From assembly GCF_019931065.1 (NCBI RefSeq), contig NZ_JAIOUQ010000016.1:62001-126000 (forward strand): DNA of 64,000 nt. Reading direction: 5' to 3'. The notes under the pieces are model-generated. The model made no database searches. It was not told the DNA's origin and was given only the letters and a program-made list of their open reading frames with translations. The stretch is from Methanobacterium spitsbergense (GTDB taxonomy: Archaea; Methanobacteriota; Methanobacteria; Methanobacteriales; Methanobacteriaceae). The translations under genes and the position numbers were made by a program. Of this stretch, positions 40,853 through 50,241 are shown in pieces. Positions within the stretch are counted from its first letter, which is position 1. Each line of letters begins with the position of its first letter.

Positions 40853-41401
40853 TTAAACCTGCCTTAGATGGTCTCCAACAACAAAGTTAACTCCACCAAG
40901 ATGAAGTATGGGTTTGATATTTTCAACGTCAAGAAGTCCTTCTTTAATGGCATTTGTGGATGCATCAGCATCAACAACTTCGCCTACAACTAGTTTATGA
41001 TCTCCTGAATCCTTTATCCAATACATTTTACATTCCATATGCGCCACACATTCACCAATCTTAGGGGGAGATACTTTAGATGATTTGATCTGTGTTAAAC
41101 CTGCCTTTTCTATCTCATTTATATCTTCTGGAAATTTTTCACCTGTTATCCATAGTTTGTCCAGAATATCTTCATTGGGGATGTTAACAACGAATTCTTT
41201 TGTTTCTTCTATATTTTTAAAAGTGTGATGTGTGGGCACAGATGCAAAGGCTAAAAGTGGTGGATTAATGGAAACAGGCATTGTAAAAGAAAATGGTGCA
41301 GCATTAACATTTCCATTTTTGCTTTTGGTTGTGACTATTATTGTTGGTCGGGGTGCTAACAACCTATATGCATTTTCTGGACCTGTTTGCTGGAATTTCA
41401 T
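40853..41401 (-). CDS. Flavin reductase-like FMN-binding protein
   Basis: A 182-residue split-barrel flavoprotein: YRLLAPRPTIIVTTKSKNGN, NAAPFSFTMPVSINPPLLAF and FVVNIPNEDILDKLWITGEK are typical. Related methanogen proteins bind FMN and may transfer electrons from ferredoxin or NAD(P)H. The ATG directly follows the TAA of the AtwA gene (TAAATG), so the two are co-translated, hinting at a link with methyl-CoM reductase activation. Confidence 0.88.
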   Translation of the reverse strand: MKFQQTGPENAYRLLAPRPTIIVTTKSKNGNVNAAPFSFTMPVSINPPLLAFASVPTHHTFKNIEETKEFVVNIPNEDILDKLWITGEKFPEDINEIEKAGLTQIKSSKVSPPKIGECVAHMECKMYWIKDSGDHKLVVGEVVDADASTNAIKEGLLDVENIKPILHLGGVNFVVGDHLRQV

Positions 41402-43135
41402 TTAAATACCTGCAAGTTGTTTTCTTAGTTCTTCAAAACCTATGAGATAATCTGCATTACACATTTTAATAAATTCTTCACATAGCTCGTGTGGTTCTCC
41501 ATCAGCTAAAAGTTCTCCATCATCCATAAGAATTGCTCTGGTGGAAACCTCTTCAACAAAATCCACATGATGGCTTACCATAAGTATTGTTGTGTCAAAT
41601 TCTTTGTTAATCCTTTTAAGAGAGTTTGAAACAATTCGTAATGTAATAGGATCAAGGTCACCAAAGGGTTCATCAAGTATAAGAACTTCGGGTTTAGAAG
41701 TTAAGATCAATGCCAATGTAGCTCTGACCTTCTGGCCACCAGAAAGTTCATAGGAACGTCTTTCAAGTATTTCCATTGGCAGATCAAGTGCTTTGAAAAC
41801 TGGTTCTGCATACTTTTGAATTTCTGTTTCAGGAAAACTTGGGAAAAGTTTTTCAAGGATATCATGTGTTAAACCCACCTTCTCAAGTTTGCTTTTTGCC
41901 TCGGATTCAGGCAGATCTGTTAACTGATAAAGTAAATCAAGTACAACTTCACTTATCCCCAATTCATTTGCAACCTTTTTTGCATGTGCAATAACATTTT
42001 CACCTTTAACACCTAATCTGCCAGCTATCTGGTCTTTTATTGTTGCATGGTGTACAAGTGAAAATTCCTGATGCATGAATCCTATTTTACGCCTTACATT
42101 CATACGTACAATACCTGGTTCCTGCATATCCACCCAATCCTGGTAGAGTTTGAATTTAACATCCCCACCATCAGGAACATCTAATCCCGCCATCATCCTG
42201 AGTAAAACAGTTTTTCCAGCTCCACTTTGTCCAATTAAAGAAATTATTTCGCCTTTTTTAACATCAAAATTAATATTATCCATTTCCAGGACATTTCCTC
42301 CCTTTAAGAGTACAAATTTTTTCTTGATATCTTTAACCTTAATTATGGATTCTCCTATTGTATCTGGATCCCTTGGAGTTTCTGGTTCTTCCATTTCCAT
42401 TATAAATTTAGGAATTATGGTTTCAGGAGTTCCTTCTTCAATTACTTTACCCTTCTCCATAAAGATAAGACGATCCGATAGGTAAAGATGTACTTCAGGA
42501 AGATGTGAAACAATAACAACAGTTACACCCAGCTCCTCATTTATAGTTTTTATAGCGTTTAGTATATCCTGTTTCGTTTTAGGACAGGACATCGTGGCAG
42601 GTTCATCTAATAACAATACTTTAGGCTTCTTTGCAAGTTGTCTTGCCATTATAAGTCTTTGTTTCTCTCCACCACTTAGAACTGGTGCGAAGTGATCAAT
42701 TTTGTTCTCAAGACCTACAATCCTGAGTATTTCCCTTGCTTCTTCCCCAAATTCGTCGTATGCGAAATTAAAATCGGTTAATCCTTCATCACCATATTTA
42801 ACTCCGTTTAATTTTCTTACAACATTTTGTAAAGCAGTTTCAGCCCATAATCCAAATGATCTTTGGAGGTGTATTGCAGTTGCATCTTTGAGCTTTCTGG
42901 AGTAGTATGGAGTTGAATCGAATTTAACATGGAAATCATCCAAATCTATTTCACCAGAATCAAAAGACTCAACACCCCTTAAAATTCTTAGAAGTGTACT
43001 TTTCCCTGATCCACTGACACCGATAATTCCAAGTATTTCTCCTTTTTTAACGTCAATTGATATATTATCCAAAGCCTTAATCTCTGCACCATCTTCAATT
43101 TTATAAGTCTTAGAAACATTTTTAACTCTAATCAT
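41402..43135 (-). CDS. atwA: Methyl-coenzyme M reductase system component A2 (ABC-type ATPase)
   Basis: A 577-residue protein with two soluble ABC ATPase domains and no membrane segment. Domain 1: Walker A GVSGSGKST, signature VLSGGEKQRLIMARQ, Walker B VLLLDEP. Domain 2: Walker A GQSGAGKTV, signature ELSGGQKVRATLALI, Walker B VLILDEP. Component A2 provides ATP-driven reductive activation of nickel F430 in methyl-CoM reductase. A linker of about 120 residues splits the Q-loop and signature of domain 2. It heads an operon with the flavin reductase-like gene. Confidence 0.92.
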   Translation of the reverse strand: MIRVKNVSKTYKIEDGAEIKALDNISIDVKKGEILGIIGVSGSGKSTLLRILRGVESFDSGEIDLDDFHVKFDSTPYYSRKLKDATAIHLQRSFGLWAETALQNVVRKLNGVKYGDEGLTDFNFAYDEFGEEAREILRIVGLENKIDHFAPVLSGGEKQRLIMARQLAKKPKVLLLDEPATMSCPKTKQDILNAIKTINEELGVTVVIVSHLPEVHLYLSDRLIFMEKGKVIEEGTPETIIPKFIMEMEEPETPRDPDTIGESIIKVKDIKKKFVLLKGGNVLEMDNINFDVKKGEIISLIGQSGAGKTVLLRMMAGLDVPDGGDVKFKLYQDWVDMQEPGIVRMNVRRKIGFMHQEFSLVHHATIKDQIAGRLGVKGENVIAHAKKVANELGISEVVLDLLYQLTDLPESEAKSKLEKVGLTHDILEKLFPSFPETEIQKYAEPVFKALDLPMEILERRSYELSGGQKVRATLALILTSKPEVLILDEPFGDLDPITLRIVSNSLKRINKEFDTTILMVSHHVDFVEEVSTRAILMDDGELLADGEPHELCEEFIKMCNADYLIGFEELRKQLAGI

Positions 43136-43388
43136 TGACTATCACCGTTATAGTATACCCTTAAATGAAAATTATATTAATTTTTTTTGTTTTACTTTTT
43201 ATAAGTGCACCTTTGTATTCAGATCAATAATAAGTTATCTATAAATCTAGTAAAATTTAAGTTCCAAGTAATGTAAAGAACTTGAATAATGTACATATGT
43301 TGATTAATGGATAATTGAGAGTAGTTTATTAAGATTATAGTTCGTTAAATATACAAACATAAATAAAATCGAATTTGTCGTGGTTAAC

Positions 43389-44027
43389 ATGAAAATCCGT
43401 ATCAGAAATTATTCAGTAAGTTCAATTACTGGACTTATGGCAGTTATTGTATTCCCAGTTTTCACATTTACATCCCTTTTACTCTATCCTACACCTTACA
43501 ACCCATTGTATTCCTGGGTCAGCAATTTAGGTAATATTTATTTAAATCCTTCAGGTGCTATTTTTTTTAACTTAGGCTGTATCTTATCGGGAATTATAAT
43601 GATTCCATTTTTTGCAGGTCTCTATGAATGGAAGCCAATTAAAAAACTGAGTAAAATATTGTTAATTCTTGGAATGTTACTTGGAATCTATGCATCTGTA
43701 TCGTTAATAATGGTGGGTGTATTTCCAGAAACACATTTACAACAACATTTGCTAGCAGCAGCAGGAGTTTTTGGTTCGCTCTTTATTATAATTATACTTC
43801 TAAGTGTGGCGCTCTTTAATCATCCAAAATTTATACGTTTAATTGCTTATTATGGAATTATACCCATTATAATTGACATCATATTCCAGTTCATATCAAA
43901 GGGAAATAATTTGTTGGCTAATTTTCAACAAACAATTCCAGTTCCAGGTTTCGAATGGGCTGCTGTTTTCACGTCTATTGCCTGGGTTGGATTTTTAGCC
44001 GTAAACATGATGATAAAAAAAGTTTAG
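43389..44027 (+). CDS. DUF998-type membrane protein
   Basis: A 212-residue integral membrane protein with six hydrophobic helices, beginning SITGLMAVIVFPVFTFTSLL, with the external NPLYSWVSNLGN motif and HLQQHLLAAAGVFGSL, which fit the DUF998 family. Function unknown. A GTG three codons upstream (43380) is an alternative start; the ribosome site is weak for either. Monocistronic and convergent with hcp. Confidence 0.75.
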   Translation: MKIRIRNYSVSSITGLMAVIVFPVFTFTSLLLYPTPYNPLYSWVSNLGNIYLNPSGAIFFNLGCILSGIIMIPFFAGLYEWKPIKKLSKILLILGMLLGIYASVSLIMVGVFPETHLQQHLLAAAGVFGSLFIIIILLSVALFNHPKFIRLIAYYGIIPIIIDIIFQFISKGNNLLANFQQTIPVPGFEWAAVFTSIAWVGFLAVNMMIKKV

Positions 44028-44134
44028 TAAACTAATTAAATTTAAAAAAAAACTAGATCCCCAAGAATATGAATACAAATTCAGTAATCCCCAATTGATT
44101 TATTTAAAAAAAAATAAAAGGTTAAATTCTTATT

Positions 44135-45439
44135 TTAACCTAACATCTTTTTTATATCTTCTTTAGGGTCGCCTATAGGTGTTAATCCATAATTTTCTAC
44201 CAAGACATTTAGTATATCTTCGTTAACCCATCCTGGTATTATTGGCCCTAGGTACATGTTTTTGATATCTAATGCTAGGAGGCTCCAAAGTATTGCTGCT
44301 GCTTTCTGTTCCATCCAACTTAAAACAAAAGTCAGTGGCAGGTCATTAATCTCCATTCCAAAGAGTTCTGATAAAGCAACAACCACATCTATTCCAACTA
44401 TGGCATCATTACACTGTCCTAGATCTATTAATCTAGGTACTCCTTCAATATCCCCTAATTCCATGTCATTGAATCTGTACTTTCCACATGCCAATGTTAA
44501 TACGATTGTGTCTTCGGGAAGGTTCTTAACAAATTCGGTGTAGTAGGTTGCCTGTGGTTTAGGTGAATCACATCCACCAACAACAAAGAAGTGTTTAATC
44601 TTACCTGCTTCTACAAGCTCTTTGATCTTGCCTGCGAGTGATAGTATGGTTGAAGCTCCAAATCCTGTTGTTAAGACTTTGTCACGTGGTTCATCTTCTA
44701 GATCTGGTAGTGATTTTGCTATTTCAATTACAGGTGCGAAGTCATAATCTTCTATATGTTTAACTCCTGGTAACTGTGCAACCCCAACTGTGAACATTCT
44801 TTCTTTGTACTCATCTTTAGGTAGAAGAACACAGTTTGATGTTCCAACTATTGCTGCAGGATATTTTGAGAATGTTTTCTTCTGGTCAAACCAAGGCCCG
44901 CCTATCTGTCCTACCAAATGTTTGTACTTTCTGAGTCCAGGATATCCATGTGCAGGTAAAAGTTCAGAATGGGTGTATACATTGATTCCAGTTCCCTCTG
45001 TTTGTTTCAATAGTTCTTCTAATGCTTTCATACTATGACCGGTGGCTATAATCCCTTTACCATTTACAGAGCCCACTTTGACTTCTGTTGGTGTTGGTTC
45101 CCCATAAGTTTCTATATGGGCTTTTTTTAATAGCTGCATTGCCTTAATATTCATCATTCCAGATTCTGTTGCTAGTTTAACAAACTCTCCTGCATCAAAA
45201 TTTACATTAGTTAAGGTCGAATAGAATCCCTTTTCAAGAAATGCATCCACTTCAGGGTCTGTGTATCCCAATTCTCTTGAATGATAAAGGTAGGCTGATA
45301 TTCCTTTCATTGAGAATAATAAGTTGTCCTGAAGTCTTGCAACCGTTGCTTCTTTCCCGCAAACCCCTTTAACAGTACATCCAGTTTCAAATGCTGTCTG
45401 AGAACACTGGTAACAAAACATATCCAATTTTTCTGGCAT
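44135..45439 (-). CDS. hcp: Hybrid cluster protein (hydroxylamine reductase)
   Basis: A 434-residue Hcp. The proximal cluster ligands are C9-x2-C12-x8-C21-x5-C27 ([14 protein letters not shown] then GVCG). Hybrid-cluster ligands are in [40 protein letters not shown] and [14 protein letters not shown]. Hcp acts on hydroxylamine or NO and protects against nitrosative and oxidative stress. GGAGGAG lies six bases before the ATG at 45439; a TTG upstream overlaps it and is rejected. The promoter lies between it and the divergent msvR, and carries an MsvR-type box. Confidence 0.95.
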   Translation of the reverse strand: MPEKLDMFCYQCSQTAFETGCTVKGVCGKEATVARLQDNLLFSMKGISAYLYHSRELGYTDPEVDAFLEKGFYSTLTNVNFDAGEFVKLATESGMMNIKAMQLLKKAHIETYGEPTPTEVKVGSVNGKGIIATGHSMKALEELLKQTEGTGINVYTHSELLPAHGYPGLRKYKHLVGQIGGPWFDQKKTFSKYPAAIVGTSNCVLLPKDEYKERMFTVGVAQLPGVKHIEDYDFAPVIEIAKSLPDLEDEPRDKVLTTGFGASTILSLAGKIKELVEAGKIKHFFVVGGCDSPKPQATYYTEFVKNLPEDTIVLTLACGKYRFNDMELGDIEGVPRLIDLGQCNDAIVGIDVVVALSELFGMEINDLPLTFVLSWMEQKAAAILWSLLALDIKNMYLGPIIPGWVNEDILNVLVENYGLTPIGDPKEDIKKMLG

Positions 45440-45484
45440 AAATTTCTCCTCCAAAATTTTTTTCGCTGATAACGATTGTTAATG

Positions 45485-45533
45485 TTCGTTCATAGACGAA
45501 TGTTCTTTTATATACGAACAAGAGTATATATAA
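45485..45533. promoter_or_regulatory. Divergent hcp/msvR promoter with MsvR-type box
   Basis: TTCG-TTCATAGA-CGAA at 45485-45500 fits the TTCG-N7-10-CGAA motif reported for MsvR binding. The minus-strand TATA of hcp (TATATAAAAG, + strand 45505-45514) puts hcp transcription start near 45485, inside the box. The adjacent TGTTC-N10-GAACA palindrome (45501-45520) covers that TATA. The msvR TATA (TATATATAA, 45525-45533) lies just beyond. A repressor bound here would block hcp and could also adjust its own gene. Confidence 0.75.
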
Positions 45534-45605
45534 GTTACGGTGGTCATAGTATTTGCAGTGATAAAACAGAATATAAATGAATCTTGAATGTATTGAAGTG
45601 ATTAA

Positions 45606-46373
45606 ATGGTTAAAAAAGAACCTTTCAAAGAAATGTATATAGAGCTGTTCTCTACATCTGAGGGAATTTATGCAATTAACAGCCCAGTAAGAGTGAGGAT
45701 ATTATCTATGTTAAGGAAAGGGGAACTCAGTTTTGATCAGCTGGTTGAACTTTCTGGAAAGGCAAAATCAACTGTATCTGTTCATCTTAAAAGAATGGTA
45801 AACGAAGGGATTATAGGTTCAAAAACAAACCCATCAGATGCCCGTAAAAAGATATTTTTTATTAAATCAGAGTATCTGGGCAAATTATCGGGTAAAAAAG
45901 ATGTTAAAGAAGATATTGGCAAGTATGTTTCAAGTTATGTTGAAGGCGAAGGAGATCCGTACGAATTTTTCAGGCTTATATTCCATACAATACGTGTTTC
46001 TCTTATACGACAGGGAATAGACATAGACCCTATACTCTACGAAGCAGGTGTTAAAGTTGGAGAAACACTTTACGAAAAGGTTAAAAACCCGGATATAAAC
46101 AAACTAGCAGAGAACATTGCAATGTTCTGGGAAAGCCATAATCTAGGGCATGTGGAAGTTTTGAAACTTGAACCCCTTACAATTAATGTTACAGATTGTT
46201 TTGAATGCAAAAGTTTACCACCAATAGGAAGACCTGCTTGTGCATTTGATTCGGGGATATTAAAAGCAGTTTTTTCCGCTCATTTCAATGATGAACAAGT
46301 TGTTAATGAAACAAAATGCTATGCACTTGGGGATAACCTATGTTCATTCACCATTAAAAATAAAGAATGGTAG
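45606..46373 (+). CDS. msvR: MsvR-type redox regulator (paralogue 2)
   Basis: A 255-residue regulator: winged helix at about 25-80 ([20 protein letters not shown]) and a V4R domain with cysteines C198, C201, C212, C238 and C246 ([30 protein letters not shown]). In characterised MsvR proteins, oxidation of V4R cysteines changes DNA binding. It is divergent from hcp and the intervening DNA contains the TTCG-N8-CGAA box, so both autoregulation and control of hcp are likely. Its stop codon is one base before a 234-bp structured repeat. Confidence 0.92.
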   Translation: MVKKEPFKEMYIELFSTSEGIYAINSPVRVRILSMLRKGELSFDQLVELSGKAKSTVSVHLKRMVNEGIIGSKTNPSDARKKIFFIKSEYLGKLSGKKDVKEDIGKYVSSYVEGEGDPYEFFRLIFHTIRVSLIRQGIDIDPILYEAGVKVGETLYEKVKNPDINKLAENIAMFWESHNLGHVEVLKLEPLTINVTDCFECKSLPPIGRPACAFDSGILKAVFSAHFNDEQVVNETKCYALGDNLCSFTIKNKEW

Positions 46374-46374
46374 T

Positions 46375-46608
46375 TTGTGAACTACCCCTTCCTTTCGGAA
46401 GGAGTTTCTTCCTTCATTAAATCCACTAATGTGGTTTTTTTCAGAGAAGCTTTAATTTCCGTAGTTCCTACGGTACTGATTAGATTAAGTGTAGTATGCT
46501 TGGTTATCGCATACGATAATATTAATTATTGTTAAATTATTATTTATATGTAGTGGTTGGATTCATCCCCACCCTCACACAGGGGGTATTCTCCAACATT
46601 AAGATAAA
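46375..46608. mobile_element. 234-bp structured repeat, copy 2 (IS200/IS605-derived type)
   Basis: Same length and orientation as the copy at 39.6 kb, with no gaps and four differences in 234 bases; in each, copy 1 has C and copy 2 has T on this strand. It starts one base after the msvR stop, so insertion left the gene intact. All five hairpins are kept, including the 3' GTTGGA/TCCAAC compound stem. Non-coding; would be transcribed as the msvR 3' end unless a terminator intervenes. Confidence 0.75.
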
Positions 46609-46737
46609 ATTTAATTGTATCAGAATAATTAGGTGAATTGAATCAATAATTCTTTGAAATAATAAAAGATATTTATTTTGAGAGATATAACCATATTAAA
46701 GTCAATATAATCTGTAATAATAGTTCAGGATTATTAA

Positions 46738-47286
<549 letters not shown>

Positions 47287-47343
47287 ATTAATATGGAAAA
47301 TATTATAAATATTAATAATATCCAAGTCATGTGATGTGAAAAA

Positions 47344-47781
47344 ATGACGGTTAAAATTATAAAAAAAAGTGTAGAAACAATCCAAATCAATGATTTGATG
47401 GACAGTGTAAAAGAAAATCCTAGAATTATTGAATGTGGAGCCATATTTTCATTTGAAGGAATTGTAAGGGGAAAGGATATTGAAAAGAATACTCTAAAAA
47501 TGGATCTCACAACACCAAATCTTGTGGAAACCCAAAATGAACTTCAAGAAATAGTTGAGCAGATCAAAGAAAAACATGGCGTTGTTGAAATAGCAGTTGT
47601 TCACTATATTGGAAAATTCATACCTGGTGATCCTTTATTTCTTGCAGTTGTTGCTGGAGCACATCGGCAGGAAACAAAAGCTGCTTTAAGTGATGTTATA
47701 GAACGTGTTAAATATGAACTTGATTTTAAAAAGGAAGAACATACAGAAGATGGTACCAATATAATAATGTCGGGTGGTTAA
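47344..47781 (+). CDS. moaE: Molybdopterin synthase catalytic subunit MoaE-like
   Basis: A 145-residue MoaE-type protein that would transfer sulfur from thiocarboxylated MoaD to precursor Z. Motifs seen are GAIFSFEGIVRGKD, GDPLFLAVVAGAHRQE and FKKEEHTEDG, the last containing the catalytic KKE. MoaD is not in the window. The following gene starts directly at the next base after its TAA, so the two are co-translated. Molybdenum or tungsten cofactor supports formylmethanofuran dehydrogenase. Confidence 0.88.
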   Translation: MTVKIIKKSVETIQINDLMDSVKENPRIIECGAIFSFEGIVRGKDIEKNTLKMDLTTPNLVETQNELQEIVEQIKEKHGVVEIAVVHYIGKFIPGDPLFLAVVAGAHRQETKAALSDVIERVKYELDFKKEEHTEDGTNIIMSGG

Positions 47782-48939
47782 GTGAAATTTATAAGGGACA
47801 GCCTACATGGGAATCTGCAGCTAAATGAATTTGAAGTCAAATTAATTGACACACCACAAATTCAAAGGTTAAGGCGGATTAAACAGCTTGGTTTTACATA
47901 TCTTGTTTATCCCGGTGCAAATCATACAAGATTCGAACATTCAATTGGTGCAATGTACTTAGCTTCCAAACTGACCCATAACTTAGATCTATCAAATGAT
48001 CAAAAGGAAATGTTACGTGTATGTGCATTGCTACACGATGCAGGTCATGGACCATTTTCACATGTATCTGAATCAGTTCTGGAAAAATCACACGAAGAAT
48101 TGACTTCAAAACTTATAATGGAATCACATCTATCGGATATCCTCGAAGAAAAATTTGATCCAAAAGAAATAATTAAATTAATAAGTGGTGAAGGTAGACT
48201 TGGACAAATAATATCTGGAGATCTCGATGTTGATAGAATGGACTACCTTTTAAGAGACTCATATTATACTGGTGTTGCATACGGAGTTATAGACGTTGAA
48301 AGGCTCATTTATAATATGAAACTTGAAGATAATTTAATACTTAAGTCCAAAGGTGTTCAGGCAGCCGAATCCATGCTGCTTGCGCGATACTTTATGTATC
48401 CCAGTGTTTATCAACACCATACAACCAGAATAATAAATTCCATGTTTAGAAGATGTATCAACCACTTATTTACAGAAGGACACATAAACCCTGAAAATAT
48501 TTACAAATACGATGATCTAGATATCATAATTAAAGCAAGATATCAAAAGGGATTTATAGGGGATATGATGCATAGATTGGATAATAGAAAACTTTTCAAA
48601 AGCGTATATTCCCTTAAACTTGATGAATTAGAAAATCCTAATGCAGTTTTTAAAATTAAACCCGATAAAATTAAATCATTTGAAATGGAAATATCAGAAG
48701 AACTTAATATTCCTGAGGAGTACGTTATAGTGGATGTTCCTGATTATCCTTCCTTTGATGAAATGAAAACACAAGTATCCTCCAATGGGGACTTAATAAA
48801 TTTAAGTGAAATATCAACCATAGTTAGTACATTAAGGGATGCAAGGTTCAATCATGCAGATCTCTGTGTTTATCTACCAGAAGAAAATTCAAATATAAAA
48901 GATTTCCAGTTTCAAGATTATATTGAAATTCCAAAATAA
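47782..48939 (+). CDS. HD-domain phosphohydrolase (SAMHD1/dGTPase-like)
   Basis: A 385-residue HD-superfamily enzyme. It begins MKFIRDSLHGNLQLNEFEVK, a signature of this archaeal/bacterial group; metal ligands are H53 (ANHTRFEHSIG), H85-D86 (LLHDAGHGPFSH) and the aspartate of GDLDVDRMDYL. Related enzymes hydrolyse dNTPs. GTG start abutting the moaE stop, so expression is coupled, but no metabolic link is obvious. Confidence 0.9.
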   Translation: MKFIRDSLHGNLQLNEFEVKLIDTPQIQRLRRIKQLGFTYLVYPGANHTRFEHSIGAMYLASKLTHNLDLSNDQKEMLRVCALLHDAGHGPFSHVSESVLEKSHEELTSKLIMESHLSDILEEKFDPKEIIKLISGEGRLGQIISGDLDVDRMDYLLRDSYYTGVAYGVIDVERLIYNMKLEDNLILKSKGVQAAESMLLARYFMYPSVYQHHTTRIINSMFRRCINHLFTEGHINPENIYKYDDLDIIIKARYQKGFIGDMMHRLDNRKLFKSVYSLKLDELENPNAVFKIKPDKIKSFEMEISEELNIPEEYVIVDVPDYPSFDEMKTQVSSNGDLINLSEISTIVSTLRDARFNHADLCVYLPEENSNIKDFQFQDYIEIPK

Positions 48940-49019
48940 CTTTCTTAGACACTATATAATTATTAACAAATTACTGATTAATCAATTAACCCATTAATCT
49001 AAATAAAAACGTGATAAAA

Positions 49020-49577
49020 ATGATAGTTGTAGCAATTACAGGTGCAAGCGGTGTGGTTTATGGTAAGAGACTTCTTGAAGTTTTAAAAGATCTTGGGAAA
49101 GATACTGCAGTAGTTGTATCTGATCCTGCAAAAATTATCCTTGATTACGAGCTGGGAATTAATGAAAATGAAATAAAAAAACTTGCTACAGAATATTATT
49201 ATCCAAAAGACCTTACATCAGCTATTAACAGTGGATCCTTCCAGTTTGATTCAATGGTGATTGCCCCATGTACAATGAAAACCCTTTCGGCAATTGCTAA
49301 TGGTTATGCTAATAATGCAGTAACAAGAGCTGCAGATGTTACCCTCAAAGAGCGTAGAAAACTTGTACTTGTGCCAAGAGAAACACCGCTAAGATCTGTT
49401 CATCTTGAAAACATGCTAAAGGTTAGTAAAGAAGGCGGAATAATTCTACCTGCAATGCCCGGATTTTACCATACCCCTCAAAGTATCGAAGAATTAGTAG
49501 ACTTTATTGCCGGTAAAATTTTAGATGTTCTAGGTATAGAAAATAATTTATTCGAAAGATGGACTGGAGAAATTTAA
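49020..49577 (+). CDS. ubiX: UbiX/Pad-type flavin prenyltransferase
   Basis: Makes prenylated FMN, the cofactor of UbiD-type decarboxylases. The 185-residue protein shows VVAITGASGVVYGKRLLEVL, the TMKTLSAIANGYANNAVTRA segment, LVPRETPLRSVHLENMLKVS and MPGFYHTPQSIEELVDFI. GTGAT serves as ribosome site before the ATG at 49020. The stop overlaps the cbiT start by one base. A UbiD partner is not present in the window. Confidence 0.93.
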   Translation: MIVVAITGASGVVYGKRLLEVLKDLGKDTAVVVSDPAKIILDYELGINENEIKKLATEYYYPKDLTSAINSGSFQFDSMVIAPCTMKTLSAIANGYANNAVTRAADVTLKERRKLVLVPRETPLRSVHLENMLKVSKEGGIILPAMPGFYHTPQSIEELVDFIAGKILDVLGIENNLFERWTGEI

Positions 49578-50143
49578 TGATAATGGATGAAGATTTTATT
49601 AAAAATCCAGATGTGCCTGGACCAACCAAGGAAGAATTAAGGTGTTTAATGATCTGCAAATCAAATGTATCAGATAAAGATATTGTTGTGGATATTGGCT
49701 GTGGAACTGGCGGTTTAACAGTAGAATTTGCTAAAAAAGCTAAATATGTTTATGCCATTGATATCAACAACAAAGCCATTGAAACAACCATACAAAATAT
49801 TAAAAAACATGATGTAAATGAGAATGTAGAAGTTCTTGAGGGTGATGGTTTAGATGTTCTAGATGAACTTACCAATTTTGATCTACTTATAATTGGAGGC
49901 AGTGGTGGTAAATTACCTCTATTAATTAAAAAGGGATATAATAAATTAAACAATAATGGTAGAATCATTATAACAGCAATACTTCTTGAAACGCGTGTAG
50001 AAGCCGTTTCAACCTTTAAGGAGCTTTCTGTTATACCCGATGTGGTTGATATTTCAATTTCTAAGGGACAAATTTCAGAAAGAGGTACAATGATGTTTGC
50101 AAAAAATCCTGTAGCCATTATTTCTGCTAAGAAAGAAAATTGA
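49577..50143 (+). CDS. cbiT: Cobalt-precorrin-6B/7 C15-methyltransferase (decarboxylating) CbiT
   Basis: A 188-residue SAM methyltransferase for anaerobic corrin synthesis, methylating C15 and decarboxylating the C12 acetate. Motifs are the N-terminal FIKNPDVPGPTKEELRCLMI, the SAM site VVDIGCGTGGLTVEFAK and IGGSGGKLPLLIKKG. Start TAATG overlaps the ubiX stop; GGAG precedes it. Other cobalamin synthesis genes are not adjacent, as is usual in these genomes. Confidence 0.93.
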   Translation: MIMDEDFIKNPDVPGPTKEELRCLMICKSNVSDKDIVVDIGCGTGGLTVEFAKKAKYVYAIDINNKAIETTIQNIKKHDVNENVEVLEGDGLDVLDELTNFDLLIIGGSGGKLPLLIKKGYNKLNNNGRIIITAILLETRVEAVSTFKELSVIPDVVDISISKGQISERGTMMFAKNPVAIISAKKEN

Positions 50144-50241
50144 AAATATTACTAACAAATTATATTTTATAAGTAAATTCAAGATCTAACCCCCTAAAAC
50201 AATATAAATTCATTATTAATATATTTAAACAGCAGGAAAAT

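Noticed and set aside
39646..46608. A composite transposon formed by the two 234-bp repeats
   Set aside because: No transposase lies between them, the repeats are direct not inverted, and the enclosed genes are ordinary methanogen genes.
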